Part shown: positions 8,468-16,058 of the stretch, piece after piece
Layout: the number at the start of each line of letters is the position of its first letter
Position numbering within the stretch: position 1 is the first letter of the stretch
DNA from: Tepiditoga spiralis
GTDB lineage: Bacteria > Thermotogota > Thermotogae > Petrotogales > Petrotogaceae
Reading direction: 5' to 3'
Length of the DNA stretch: 64,000 nt
NCBI RefSeq assembly: GCF_014701195.1
Contig: NZ_AP018712.1
Span: 1,320,501-1,384,500 of the forward strand
Notes under the pieces: generated by a model
Database searches by the model: none
What the model saw: only the letters and a program-made list of their open reading frames with translations
What the model was told of the DNA's origin: nothing
Made by a program: the position numbers and the translations under genes

Positions 8468-8500
8468 GGCTACACCATATTTGGTGTAGTCCCCTTTTTT
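8468..8500 (+). terminator. Intrinsic terminator
   Basis: Stem CTACACCA with TGGTGTAG, extended by a GG/CC pair across a small bulge, then CCCC and seven T. It ends the permease transcript and faces the convergent binding-protein gene. Confidence 0.85.
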
Positions 8501-8520
8501 TAAAGAAATATAAATAAATT

Positions 8521-9282
8521 TTATTTTAAATATTTATCTACTATTTTTTGATAACTACCATCTTTTTTCAACTTATCTAAAGCATTTTGAAACTCTTTTA
8601 TAATAGAGTCAGGTGTATTTTTATTGAATGCATAGTATAAATCTGCAGTGGATAAAATATAAACCATTTCATAATCATTAGGTTTTATATTCAATATTTT
8701 CATTTCCCATTTAGAACCAAGTTCATCATACGTAAATAAATCAATTCTTCCAGCAGCTAATTTTTTTAAAGAATTATCAACTGCTCCTGTTCCACCAACA
8801 CGTTCTAAGCTCTTGAGAGGAATTCCATTTTCTGTAAGTAATTGTTCTCCAACATCTTCTATAATTGTACCAGTTTTATATTTTAATATATCTTTGAGTT
8901 CTTTTATTTTAATATTTCTTTCTTTTTTTGCAAGTATACCTTCTTTTATTTGATAAATAGGGCCAACCCATTTAAATAAATTTTCTCTTGCTTTTGTTCT
9001 TGTTGTTGAGAATAAACAGGTATTTTTTTCATTTAAAGCAATTTTATAACCTCTTGCCCATGGAAGTACTTGTATATCTTTAACGGTTAATTTTGAGTTC
9101 ATTTCTTTTAACATCAATCCAATTAAATCAACTGCTATACCTTGTAATTTCCCATCTTTTTCATAGTTTAATGGAGCAAAATTTTCTGTCATTATTTTTA
9201 AATTGCTTGCGGTTACAGAAAATATCATACCATTAAACAAAATTAAAGAACACAACAAAAATCCCAAAAAAATTTTTTTCAT
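8521..9282 (-). CDS. Family 3 extracellular solute-binding protein
   Basis: Periplasmic or surface amino-acid-type binding protein (SBP_bac_3 fold). 253 residues. The first 25 are a signal peptide ending near VTASN. The mature part begins LKIMTENFAPLNYEKDGKLQG, the usual N-terminal strand and ligand loop of the family, followed by GIAVDLIGLM and, further on, the second-lobe segments VGGTGAVDNSLKKLAAGRID and ELGSKW. No permease or ATPase adjoins it, so it may serve a distant transporter or act as an orphan sensor. AGGAGGTGA is correctly placed before the ATG, behind an extended -10. Confidence 0.88.
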   Translation of the reverse strand: MKKIFLGFLLCSLILFNGMIFSVTASNLKIMTENFAPLNYEKDGKLQGIAVDLIGLMLKEMNSKLTVKDIQVLPWARGYKIALNEKNTCLFSTTRTKARENLFKWVGPIYQIKEGILAKKERNIKIKELKDILKYKTGTIIEDVGEQLLTENGIPLKSLERVGGTGAVDNSLKKLAAGRIDLFTYDELGSKWEMKILNIKPNDYEMVYILSTADLYYAFNKNTPDSIIKEFQNALDKLKKDGSYQKIVDKYLK

Positions 9283-9303
9283 AAAAAATCACCTCCTATA
9301 CTT

Positions 9304-9312
9304 ATTATATCA
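9304..9312 (-). promoter_or_regulatory. Extended -10 promoter (minus strand)
   Basis: Reads TGATATAAT on the minus strand, about 22 bases upstream of the start of the solute-binding protein gene. Confidence 0.65.
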
Positions 9313-9443
9313 TAAATTAAATTTAAATTAATTTTTTATTAATGTTTTTTTGTTATTGAAATAAAAAAACAAAAGATAATTAACTATTGTTTTATTTATT
9401 TTCATTTTACTTGAACTATTTTTTAATGAGGTCACATTTTATG

Positions 9444-9452
9444 GTACAATTC
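9444..9452 (+). promoter_or_regulatory. Extended -10 promoter for cinA
   Basis: TGGTACAAT, one mismatch from the extended -10 consensus, about 80 bases upstream of the cinA start. The rest of the 250-base gap is AT-rich with nothing else I can name. Confidence 0.5.
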
Positions 9453-9533
9453 AATTAGTATGAATAATTATATTTTTTCATGATGATTGTACTGAATTTA
9501 TGTAAAAATATAAATATTAAAAAGGAGATTAAT

Positions 9534-10775
9534 ATGAAGGCAGAAATAATAAGTGTTGGAACAGAATTATTACTAGGTGACATAGTAAATACAAATGCAC
9601 AATTTATATCTCAAAAACTCTCAGAATTGGGGTTTGATGTATACTATCAAACAACAGTTGGAGATAATGAAGAAAGATTGAAGAAAGCTATTAAAAATGC
9701 TTTTGAAAGAGCTGATTTAATTATTACAACGGGAGGTCTTGGACCAACAAAGGATGATTTAACCAAAGAAACAATTGCAAAATATTTTAATAAAAAATTA
9801 ATTTTACACAATGAATCTTTTGATAAATTAAAATTCTTTTTTAAAGATAAAAAAATGACTGAAAATAATAAAAAACAATGCTATTTTCCAGAAGGTGCTA
9901 CAATAATTCAAAATAAAAATGGAACTGCTCCAGGATGTATTATTGAAAAAAACGATAAAATTGCTATTCTTTTACCAGGGCCACCAAAAGAAATGAAACC
10001 AATGTTTTTAAATACTGTATTTCCATATTTAAAAAAACAAACAAATGAAATTTTATTTTCAAAGATACTTAGAGTCATTGGAGTTGGAGAAAGTGAAGCT
10101 GAAACATTAATAAAATCATTAATAGAAAATCAAAACAATCCAACAATAGCTCCTTATGCTAAAGATGGAGAAATGTTTTTTAGAATAACAGCAAAAGCAA
10201 AAAATAAAATGGAAGCATTAGAATTAATAAATCCAATATCAAAAAAAATTAAGGATATTTTAAAAAATAATGTTTATGCAGAAGGGAATACTCCTATTGA
10301 AGAAGTAGTTGCAAAATTATTGATAGAAAAAAATTTAAAGATATCAGTTGCAGAATCTTGTACTGGTGGTATGGTGAGTTCTAAATTAATAAACTATCCA
10401 GGAATATCTTCTGTTTTTTTGGAAGGAATAGTAACTTATAGTAATGAATCAAAAATAAATAGATTGAATGTTTCTAAAAAAACATTAGAAACATATGGTG
10501 CAATTAGTAAACAGGTAGCAAAAGAAATGGTAGAAGGAATTGTAAAAAATTCAAATAGCAATATTGGATTATCAACTACAGGAATTGCAGGCCCTAGTGG
10601 AGGAACAAAAGAAAAACCAGTTGGATTAGTATACATAGGAATCTATATTAATGGAAAAACAATAATTAAAAAATTAAATTTACATGGAAATAGAGAAAAA
10701 ATTAGAAGTAGGACGACTAAAATAATTTTAGATCAACTAAGAAGAGAATTAATAAAAACTAAAGTTCATTCATAA
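9534..10775 (+). CDS. cinA: CinA-type nicotinamide-nucleotide amidohydrolase
   Basis: Two-domain protein of pyridine-nucleotide salvage. The N-terminal COG1058 domain (about 1-250; ADP-ribose pyrophosphatase-like, MoCF fold) has SVGTELLLGDIVNTNA and TTGGLGPTKDD. The C-terminal domain (about 260-413; PncC, NMN deamidase) has SVAESCTGGMVSS and TTGIAGPSGGT with the catalytic serine and lysine region. 413 residues, standard length. AAGGAG at 9521-9526 fixes the ATG at 9534; an earlier in-frame ATG at 9480 has no ribosome binding site. It likely recycles NMN. nadK and pncB, also pyridine-nucleotide genes, lie elsewhere in the window. Confidence 0.95.
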   Translation: MKAEIISVGTELLLGDIVNTNAQFISQKLSELGFDVYYQTTVGDNEERLKKAIKNAFERADLIITTGGLGPTKDDLTKETIAKYFNKKLILHNESFDKLKFFFKDKKMTENNKKQCYFPEGATIIQNKNGTAPGCIIEKNDKIAILLPGPPKEMKPMFLNTVFPYLKKQTNEILFSKILRVIGVGESEAETLIKSLIENQNNPTIAPYAKDGEMFFRITAKAKNKMEALELINPISKKIKDILKNNVYAEGNTPIEEVVAKLLIEKNLKISVAESCTGGMVSSKLINYPGISSVFLEGIVTYSNESKINRLNVSKKTLETYGAISKQVAKEMVEGIVKNSNSNIGLSTTGIAGPSGGTKEKPVGLVYIGIYINGKTIIKKLNLHGNREKIRSRTTKIILDQLRRELIKTKVHS

Positions 10776-10850
10776 AATTATATGAAATAACAACAAACAT
10801 TATTATTTTTTTTAATTTTATATTTAAAAATGAATTTAATAAAAAGCCTA

Positions 10851-10859
10851 TGATATAAT
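10851..10859 (+). promoter_or_regulatory. Extended -10 promoter of the first AAA/PD-(D/E)XK gene
   Basis: TGATATAAT, a perfect extended -10. Transcription would start near 10866, leaving a leader of about a dozen bases that is almost entirely ribosome binding site. The in-frame ATG at 10858 lies inside the -10, so it cannot be the translated start. Confidence 0.65.
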
Positions 10860-10878
10860 GAAATTAGAGGTGATAAAA

Positions 10879-12411
10879 GTGAAGAAGTTGCCAATAGGAG
10901 TACAAGACTTTAAAGAGTTAATAACAAATTATATATACATAGATAAAACAAAATATTTATATGAATTAATAACAAGTGGAAAATTTTATTTTTTATCACG
11001 CCCAAGAAGATTTGGAAAGAGTTTAACGGTATCAACACTGTACTATCTATTTAAAGGAGAAAAAGAATTATTTAAGGGTACATACATATACGACAAATGG
11101 GAGTTCAAAGAATATCCAGTGATAAAAATAGATATGTCAGATAATACATTAACCACATATGAAGAATTTATAGAATCATTAAAAGATAAAATAAATAAAA
11201 TATATAAAGAAGAAGGAATAACACCAACAACAAAAGATTTACCAACGATGTTTGGAAATATAATAGAAGATTTAAATAAAAAAAATAAAGAAAGAACAGT
11301 AATACTAATAGATGAATATGAATCACCAATATTAGAACATCTAAACAATAAAGAAGAAGCAGAAAAAATAAGAAGATTTTTAAGAGAGTTCTATAAAAAA
11401 ATAAAATCAAAAGACGAATACATAAAGTTTGTATTCATGACAGGAATAACAAAGTTCACAAAAACAGGAGTATTTTCAGCATTGAACAACTTAAATGATA
11501 TATCATTAGATAAAACATACGCACAGATGTTGGGATACACACAAGAAGAGTTGGAAAGTAACTTTAAAGAGCACATAAAAGAAACAGCAGTTGAGATGAA
11601 GATGGAAGAAAAAGAGTTATTAAAAAACTTAAAAATGTACTACAATGGATTTTCATTTGATGGAGAAAGTTCTGTATACAATCCATTTTCAATATTAAAA
11701 TTTTTTAAAAAAAGAGAATTTGAAAACTATTGGTTTGAAAGTGGATCACCATCATTTTTATATGAATACATAAAAGGGAAGAAGATAAGATACGAAGACT
11801 TAGTGAAGTATCCGGTGAGCGAACTCGATTTTTCAACCCGAGAAATAGAAGAAGCAAATGCAAGTATATTCTTTACCCAAGCAGGATACTTGACCTTTAA
11901 AGGAATAAAAAGATTAGGATTGAGAAAAAAGTACATATTAGACTATCCAAATATAGAAGTAAAAAACAGCTTTTCAAAGATAATATTAGAAGCAAACTAT
12001 GGAATAAGAGAAACAGAACAAATAGAAACCACAATATATGAAAGAATATATGAAAAAGACATAGAAGGAATAATAAAAGAAATAAAAAGAATAATAAGTG
12101 CAATACCATACAACTTGCATAAAAAAGAAGAAAGTTACTATCATTCATTGATATATACAATATTAGCATCAGCAGGACTGAACGTAACAGCAGAAGAATT
12201 AACGAACTTAGGAAGAAGCGATATAGTAATAGAGGAAGACGTCATATACATAATGGAAATAAAGATAGACAAGAGTGCAGAAAAAGCTTTGAATCAAATA
12301 AAAGAAATGAAGTACTATGAAAAATACAAAGGGAAAGAAATTTATATAATAGGAATAAACATAAACTCAGAAAAAAGGAACATAGACGAATACAAAATAG
12401 AAAAGATATAA
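10879..12411 (+). CDS. AAA-ATPase-like / PD-(D/E)XK nuclease-like protein (PF09820 + PF08011 type)
   Basis: 510 residues from GTG 10879, chosen because GAGGTGA at 10867-10873 precedes it. The N-terminus LPIGVQDFKELI, then YIDKTKYLYELI and the P-loop RPRRFGKSLT, is the signature of the AAA-ATPase-like family often found in many copies in anaerobes; IDEYESPI is the Walker B region. The C-terminus has the PD-(D/E)XK-type motif GRSDIVI and MEIKID. The function of the family is not established; defence and mobile-element roles have been suggested. Codon use is strikingly A-rich (ATA, AAA, GAA, AGA), like the second such gene at 57061 and unlike neighbouring core genes. Confidence 0.88.
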   Translation: MKKLPIGVQDFKELITNYIYIDKTKYLYELITSGKFYFLSRPRRFGKSLTVSTLYYLFKGEKELFKGTYIYDKWEFKEYPVIKIDMSDNTLTTYEEFIESLKDKINKIYKEEGITPTTKDLPTMFGNIIEDLNKKNKERTVILIDEYESPILEHLNNKEEAEKIRRFLREFYKKIKSKDEYIKFVFMTGITKFTKTGVFSALNNLNDISLDKTYAQMLGYTQEELESNFKEHIKETAVEMKMEEKELLKNLKMYYNGFSFDGESSVYNPFSILKFFKKREFENYWFESGSPSFLYEYIKGKKIRYEDLVKYPVSELDFSTREIEEANASIFFTQAGYLTFKGIKRLGLRKKYILDYPNIEVKNSFSKIILEANYGIRETEQIETTIYERIYEKDIEGIIKEIKRIISAIPYNLHKKEESYYHSLIYTILASAGLNVTAEELTNLGRSDIVIEEDVIYIMEIKIDKSAEKALNQIKEMKYYEKYKGKEIYIIGININSEKRNIDEYKIEKI

Positions 12412-12438
12412 TCCCAGCGGGTGCTGGGATATTTTTTT
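12411..12438 (+). terminator. Intrinsic terminator
   Basis: Stem ATCCCAGC (12411-12418) with GCTGGGAT (12423-12430), then seven T. Overlaps the stop codon of the preceding AAA/PD-(D/E)XK gene. Confidence 0.88.
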
Positions 12439-12469
12439 ATAAAAACTCATAACTTTTAAAAATATTATC

Positions 12470-12511
12470 CATAAAAAGCGTGAAAGTAACGATGAAAAAT
12501 AGTGAAAAATC
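12470..12511 (+). repeat. Dispersed 40-bp repeat, copy A
   Basis: Core CATAAAAAGCGTGAAAGTAA followed by CGATG, an A-run and TAGTGAAAAA. The same core recurs at 56971-57011 (forward) and 17697-17739 (reverse). This copy sits just after the terminator of one AAA/PD-(D/E)XK gene; copy B sits just before the other. Confidence 0.8.
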
Positions 12512-12548
12512 AAAGTAAAAAAATGGTCTTACCCAAGAAGAGTAGACG

Positions 12549-12872
12549 AGACCATAAAAAATTTTGTGTAAATAAAAAAATAAAACCTTCTTCTTGGGAT
12601 GGTAAAATAAAACCAGGAAGGAGGTTTTTAAAATGGAAAGAAGGAAAAAAGAAGAAAAAGAAGAAAGCAACATTGAAAAATTAGCAAGATTAATAGCAAG
12701 GGATCCAGAGGTAAACACAATAAAAGATGTATATGAAAAGATAAAAGAATTAGTGGGACCGTTAATACAAGGGATGTTAGAAGCAGAATTAGAAGATGAA
12801 TTAGGTTATGGGAAATATGATAAAGAAAACAAGAAAACAGATGATTCTAGTCCTTGTGTAAAAGTCAAGTAG
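12549..12872 (+). mobile_element. IS256-family remnant, left end and transposase start
   Basis: The left end appears to begin near GAGACCATAAAAAATTTTG, with TTTTGTGTAAAT typical of IS256-family terminal repeats. A flanking inverted repeat CCCAAGAAGA/TCTTCTTGGG (12532-12541, 12590-12599) may be part of the end structure. Only the first 80 codons of the transposase follow. The right end is missing, so the element is dead. Confidence 0.65.
12633..12872 (+). pseudogene. Mutator-type (IS256 family) transposase, N-terminal fragment
   Basis: 79 residues. After a K/E-rich leader it reads LIARDPEVNTIKDVYEKIKE and then LVGPLIQGMLEAELEDELGY, the hallmark start of IS256-family DDE transposases (…LLEAELEDHLGY…). 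A normal protein continues TDNSRNGY… for about 400 residues; here it departs after NKKTDDSS and stops within 7 codons. The ribosome binding site AAGGAGG and ATG are intact, so a short peptide could be made. Truncation may result from insertion of the IS21-like fragment that follows. Confidence 0.85.
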
Positions 12873-12915
12873 AAAATGTAAGAAAAAGGCAAAATAAAAA
12901 TGAATAAAAAAATAA

Positions 12916-13137
12916 TTATTTTTTAGAATTGAAAATAAGTTTGTCTTTAAGCCTGTAAGAAGGACCTTTAATAGAAACGATATGAGAATGATGAATAAGT
13001 CTATCTAAAATAGCGTTAGCCAAAGTAGGATCACTAAAAACATTAGCCCATTTACTAAAAGGTTGGTTAGTAGTAATAATAGTAGACTTCTTCTCATAGC
13101 GTTTATTAATAAGTTGAAAAAACAAATTAGCGCTAAA
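12916..13137 (-). pseudogene. istB: IS21-family helper ATPase IstB, C-terminal fragment
   Basis: On the minus strand the frame reads ANLFFQLINKRYEKKSTIIT, then TNQPFSKWANVFSDPTLANA and ILDRLIHHSHIVSIKG. This is the last third of an IstB AAA+ transposition helper, including the sensor region. The upstream two thirds and any istA are absent. The 3' end of the IS21 would lie toward 12853, where TGTGTAAAAGTCAAG could be an IS21 end inserted in the IS256 transposase; that is inference. Confidence 0.85.
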
Positions 13138-13754
13138 TGTTTAATGTATAATAAAAGTAAGCCAGGAATACAATTGAAAAATGGGCCATGAAGGAAAAAT
13201 GCCCCTTAGAAGTGGCGATCCAGAGGACGGAGGGATGTTGGTTGTTGGTATATTCGATGTTTAATAGTAAATAGAAAAACAGGAAGAGAAACACCCCTCC
13301 GATAACCACTCGTCCCCTCAAGGGGACAATTATAAAGCGAAAATATTATGACATAATATACGCTTCCACAAATGAAAGTGTTTAAAGTATAAAAAAAGAA
13401 AGCCAGGGAAAAAAAGAAAAAAGGATCATGAAGGAAAAATGCCCCTTAGAAGTGGCGAGTCCAGAGGACGGAGGGATGTTGGTTGTTGGTATATTCGATG
13501 TTTAATAGTAAATAGAAAAACAGGAAGAGAAACACCCCTCCGAAAAACCCACGTCCCCTCAAGGGGACAATTATAAAGCGAAAATATTAAGACGTGATAG
13601 AAGATGACTTTTATAATGACTTTGATATGCTCAAGGGGAGAATTATAAACCTTAAATATTATGACATAATATACGCTTCCACAAATGAAAGTGTTTAAAG
13701 TATAAAAAAAGAAAGTCAGGAATAAAAAAGAAAAAAGGATCAGGAAGGGAAAAT
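13137..13754. repeat. Tandem 240-bp structured repeat, two copies plus a partial third
   Basis: Two near-identical units run from about 13137 and 13377 (for example GCCCCTTAGAAGTGGCGA at 13201 and 13441). A partial third covers about 13630-13750 and repeats the spacer with ATGACATAATATACGCTTCC. Each full unit has a perfect hairpin GTCCCCTCAAGGGGAC and a longer stem CGGAGGG...CCCTCCG closing about 60 bases. Reading frames across it are out of phase between copies, so it is not protein coding. It lies between two opposed istB fragments. GC-rich stems in an otherwise AT-rich region suggest a structured RNA or palindromic mobile repeat. Confidence 0.8.
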
Positions 13755-14082
13755 ATGATAAACTCTTCATTAAAAATACATTTTAAAGAATATATAAAAG
13801 ATGCAAATAATACAGAAATAAGTTATGAATTATTTTTGTATGAGACATAAAAAAAAGAATATGAAAGATTATTAGATTCAAGATTAAAAAGTAAGATAAG
13901 AACAGCAAATTTCTCACAAAAAAAGTATATAGAAGATTTAGAAATAGAATATTTACCATAAAAAATTAAAAGTATTATCTACATTAGAATTTATACAAAC
14001 AAATCAGAATGTAATATTATCTGGTAATCCTGGAACAGGGAAAACTCATATAAGCAATATGACTTGGTATGAAAGCATTTAA
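13755..14082 (+). pseudogene. istB: IS21-family helper ATPase IstB, N-terminal fragment, multiply disrupted
   Basis: Starts at ATG 13755 behind AGGAAGGGA. The first frame reads IKDANNTEISYELFLYE, a stop, then KKEYERLLDSRLKSKIRTAN and IEYLP, another stop. After a frameshift it continues LSTLEFIQTNQNVILSGN and PGTGKTHISNM before a final stop at 14080-14082. This is the N-terminal domain and Walker A (GNPGTGKT) of IstB with two nonsense changes and one frameshift. It faces the C-terminal istB fragment at 12916-13137 in opposite orientation, which implies an inversion or two separate IS21 insertions. Confidence 0.88.
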
Positions 14083-14090
14083 AGCTATCT

Positions 14091-14122
14091 AACCAACCAC
14101 CTAACCAACCAACCAACCAACT
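14091..14122. repeat. AACC tetranucleotide tract
   Basis: A short imperfect tandem of AACC units, seven in about 32 bases, between the istB fragment and the permease pseudogene. Confidence 0.7.
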
Positions 14123-14169
14123 AATGTACTCTTGAAAAAATATTTTTAATTACACTCACCTTCTTAGCA

Positions 14170-14844
14170 TTAAAAATCTAATACTTTTTTATTTTTTATC
14201 TGATGAATCCCCAATACAATCAAAGAAAAAAACACAAATAGTATTATAATCATGTAACTAATAGCATTGACGCCTCCCAAATCTGGTCTCACTATTATAT
14301 AAGGTAAAATTAATATTATTAGTGTAAATATCGTTTCTATATTTACAGCTTTAACGTCTGATTTAAAAAGTAAGCGTGAAATAATACCTCCATTTGATGC
14401 TATAATTGCTGAACATAATGGTATTATTATTAACGTTTCTAATGGAATACTTATATCGACAAAAACATACTTTAATAATGTGCTCATTTCAATTGTAGAA
14501 ATAATTGAATATATTATCCCCAATAAAAGTGGTAAAATTATTTTTACTATATAAAAATTCAATGGTTTTATTCCAGAAGATAATAAAAACTCTAACGTTT
14601 CATCCATTCTTTCAAATCTTATGGAGTTGTCAGAAAAATTACCCGTTACACCCAAAGGCATTAGTCCTGAAAATAAAATTATAATATCCCTATAAGAAAA
14701 AGGGGAAAAAGGAGTTTTAGGCATAAATAAAAGTGCTGGAAAAATGAAAATAATTGCTATAGATCAATAAATTTCTCTTTTTTGATACTTTAAATACTTT
14801 AAATCCTTATAAAAAATTGCCAATATTGTATCTATTTTACTCAC
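14170..14844 (-). pseudogene. ABC-2-type exporter permease interrupted by an in-frame TGA
   Basis: On the minus strand, SKIDTILAIFYKDLKYLKYQ and KREIY run into a TGA at 14766-14764. The same frame then continues SIAIIFIFPALLFMP and NFSDNSIRFERMDETLEFLL, with about five hydrophobic helices to residue 224. Size, the RxERxDxTLExLL-type segment and helix pattern fit an ABC-2 permease. A single nonsense change splits an otherwise open frame. No ATPase gene is next to it. The N-terminal start is uncertain (GTG 14844 proposed). Restart at ATG 14724 would give a 184-residue fragment lacking the first helix. Confidence 0.65.
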
Positions 14845-14952
14845 CTCAAATTTCTTAATTATCAATAAAATAAACATAAAAAACATTGAAAAATTTTTAG
14901 GTCTATCTTCTAATAACAAAATCAAATACATTGTTGGTAAATATATTAATTT

Positions 14953-15228
14953 TAACACATAGAACGTTTTTTATTTACTGAAATAAATTCTTGAAGCTCT
15001 TTATAAAAAATTATTATTATTTCATTCAACAAAATCTTCAATTAAATCTTGCTTCATTTCATAAATTTTTTCAACAGAGGTATTTAAAAATGGATTTGGA
15101 TAAGTACTTTTAATTTTATCAAATAAAAAATTCAAATCTTCTTTTAACATCATTCCATTAAAAAATTTGCTTGAAAAAGTTATTGAAATAGCAAAAATCA
15201 ATAAAATAAACATGAATATTCTCTTCAT
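14953..15228 (-). pseudogene. Signal peptide and N-terminal fragment of an S41-peptidase-like protein
   Basis: 68 residues in one frame: a signal peptide (MKRIFMFILLIFAISITFSS), then LKEDLNFLFDKIKSTYPNPF and a segment ending DLIEDFVE, which resembles the N-terminal cap of S41 (tail-specific) peptidases. After the stop, the +1 frame continues FYKELQEFISVNKK, where intact relatives have FYKEL...DGHT. So a frameshift and a 3' deletion removed the catalytic domain. It has a good ribosome binding site and is likely dead. The family call is from pattern memory only. Confidence 0.5.
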
Positions 15229-15995
15229 CTTTCCCTCCTAAAAATAAAAGTTTATGTTACTGTGATCTATTTTGTTTTTTGAATATATTGCAAAAATTAT
15301 ACTATATTCTTTTCTTTCTAATAAAAATCCATTTATATAAATTTTATATATAAAGTTTTTTATATTTTTTACAATCATATTCTAATATTACCATTATAGA
15401 AATTGGAACTTTAATTATATTAAATTTTAGCTTCAACATACCTATATTTTTATTTGAATAATTAAAAATTATATTATTTTTTTGATAAAAATTTAATGAA
15501 ATGAGTTCAGAGTTGATGTAGGTACTTTTTGTTATTATATTTTATTATAATTATAACACCAAATTTTATTATTTATGATTTTAAAATCAACAAAATGATG
15601 TGGAAAAAAATAATCCACACCATTAATTAATATTCTAAAAGGTACCTTTATTATATTTATTTTAGAAAGTTCAAATTTGTTTTTTTCTAAATCAATTAAA
15701 ATAATTTTTGCTTTCTTTGAATCTAAAATACTTAAAATGGGAATTAACCCTCAGAAAGTTTTAATTCTTCTAATCTAAATCCAGCTGAACAAAAAATGGT
15801 TCCTGCATCATTTCCAAAATCATTTGGAAAATTGTCTATAGGTCTATTAATTAAATTTTGTGCTTTTCCTCCACCAGAATATAAATGATATTTTTCGTAG
15901 GTTCATATTTTGCTCCTTTCCTTTCTTATTTTTTTATTATTTTAATAAATGCTCTTATATTTGAAGAAAATTTAAATTATGTGATCTGACCCCAA
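15229..15995 (-). pseudogene. Decayed minus-strand coding remnants, unidentified
   Basis: No intact gene in about 770 bases. Short open stretches on the minus strand retain protein-like composition: one at about 15744-15904 contains LYSGGGKAQNLINRPIDN and DAGTIFCSAGFRLEEL. Another further on contains SKKAKIILIDLEKNKFEL and GVDYFFPHHFVDFK. A third has ISLNFYQKNNIIFNYSN. They are in different frames with stops between them. I do not recognise the family. They may derive from one or two genes upstream of the S41-like fragment, or from an insertion into it. Confidence 0.4.
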
Positions 15996-16000
15996 AAAAA

Positions 16001-16009
16001 TGATATAAT
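16001..16009 (+). promoter_or_regulatory. Extended -10 promoter
   Basis: TGATATAAT, perfect extended -10, about 50 bases upstream of the esterase start. The promoter remains intact although the gene is frameshifted. Confidence 0.6.
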
Positions 16010-16058
16010 TAATAGTAGAATACGAAATTTTTAATATTTATTTTGATTGGAGGAAAAA

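Noticed and set aside
12502-12684. 60-residue plus-strand frame before the IS256 fragment
   Set aside because: Low-complexity K-rich translation that crosses the IS end and overlaps the real transposase start in another frame.
13137-13754. Regularly spaced repeats resembling a CRISPR array
   Set aside because: The units are 240 bp, only two and a half copies, and the whole unit is conserved rather than short repeats with unique spacers. No cas genes are nearby.
13426-13770. Minus-strand frames of the 240-bp repeat
   Set aside because: They change frame between copies and contain the generic translation of GC-rich palindromes, so they are not genes.
14764-14766. TGA as a selenocysteine or tryptophan codon in the permease
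   Set aside because: No hairpin of SECIS type follows. TGA is used as the normal stop elsewhere, for example in scpA and at 29820-29822.
15981-15993. GTGATCTGACCCC as an insertion-sequence end
   Set aside because: Its complement resembles ends seen in some elements, but there is no partner repeat or transposase, so it is not listed.
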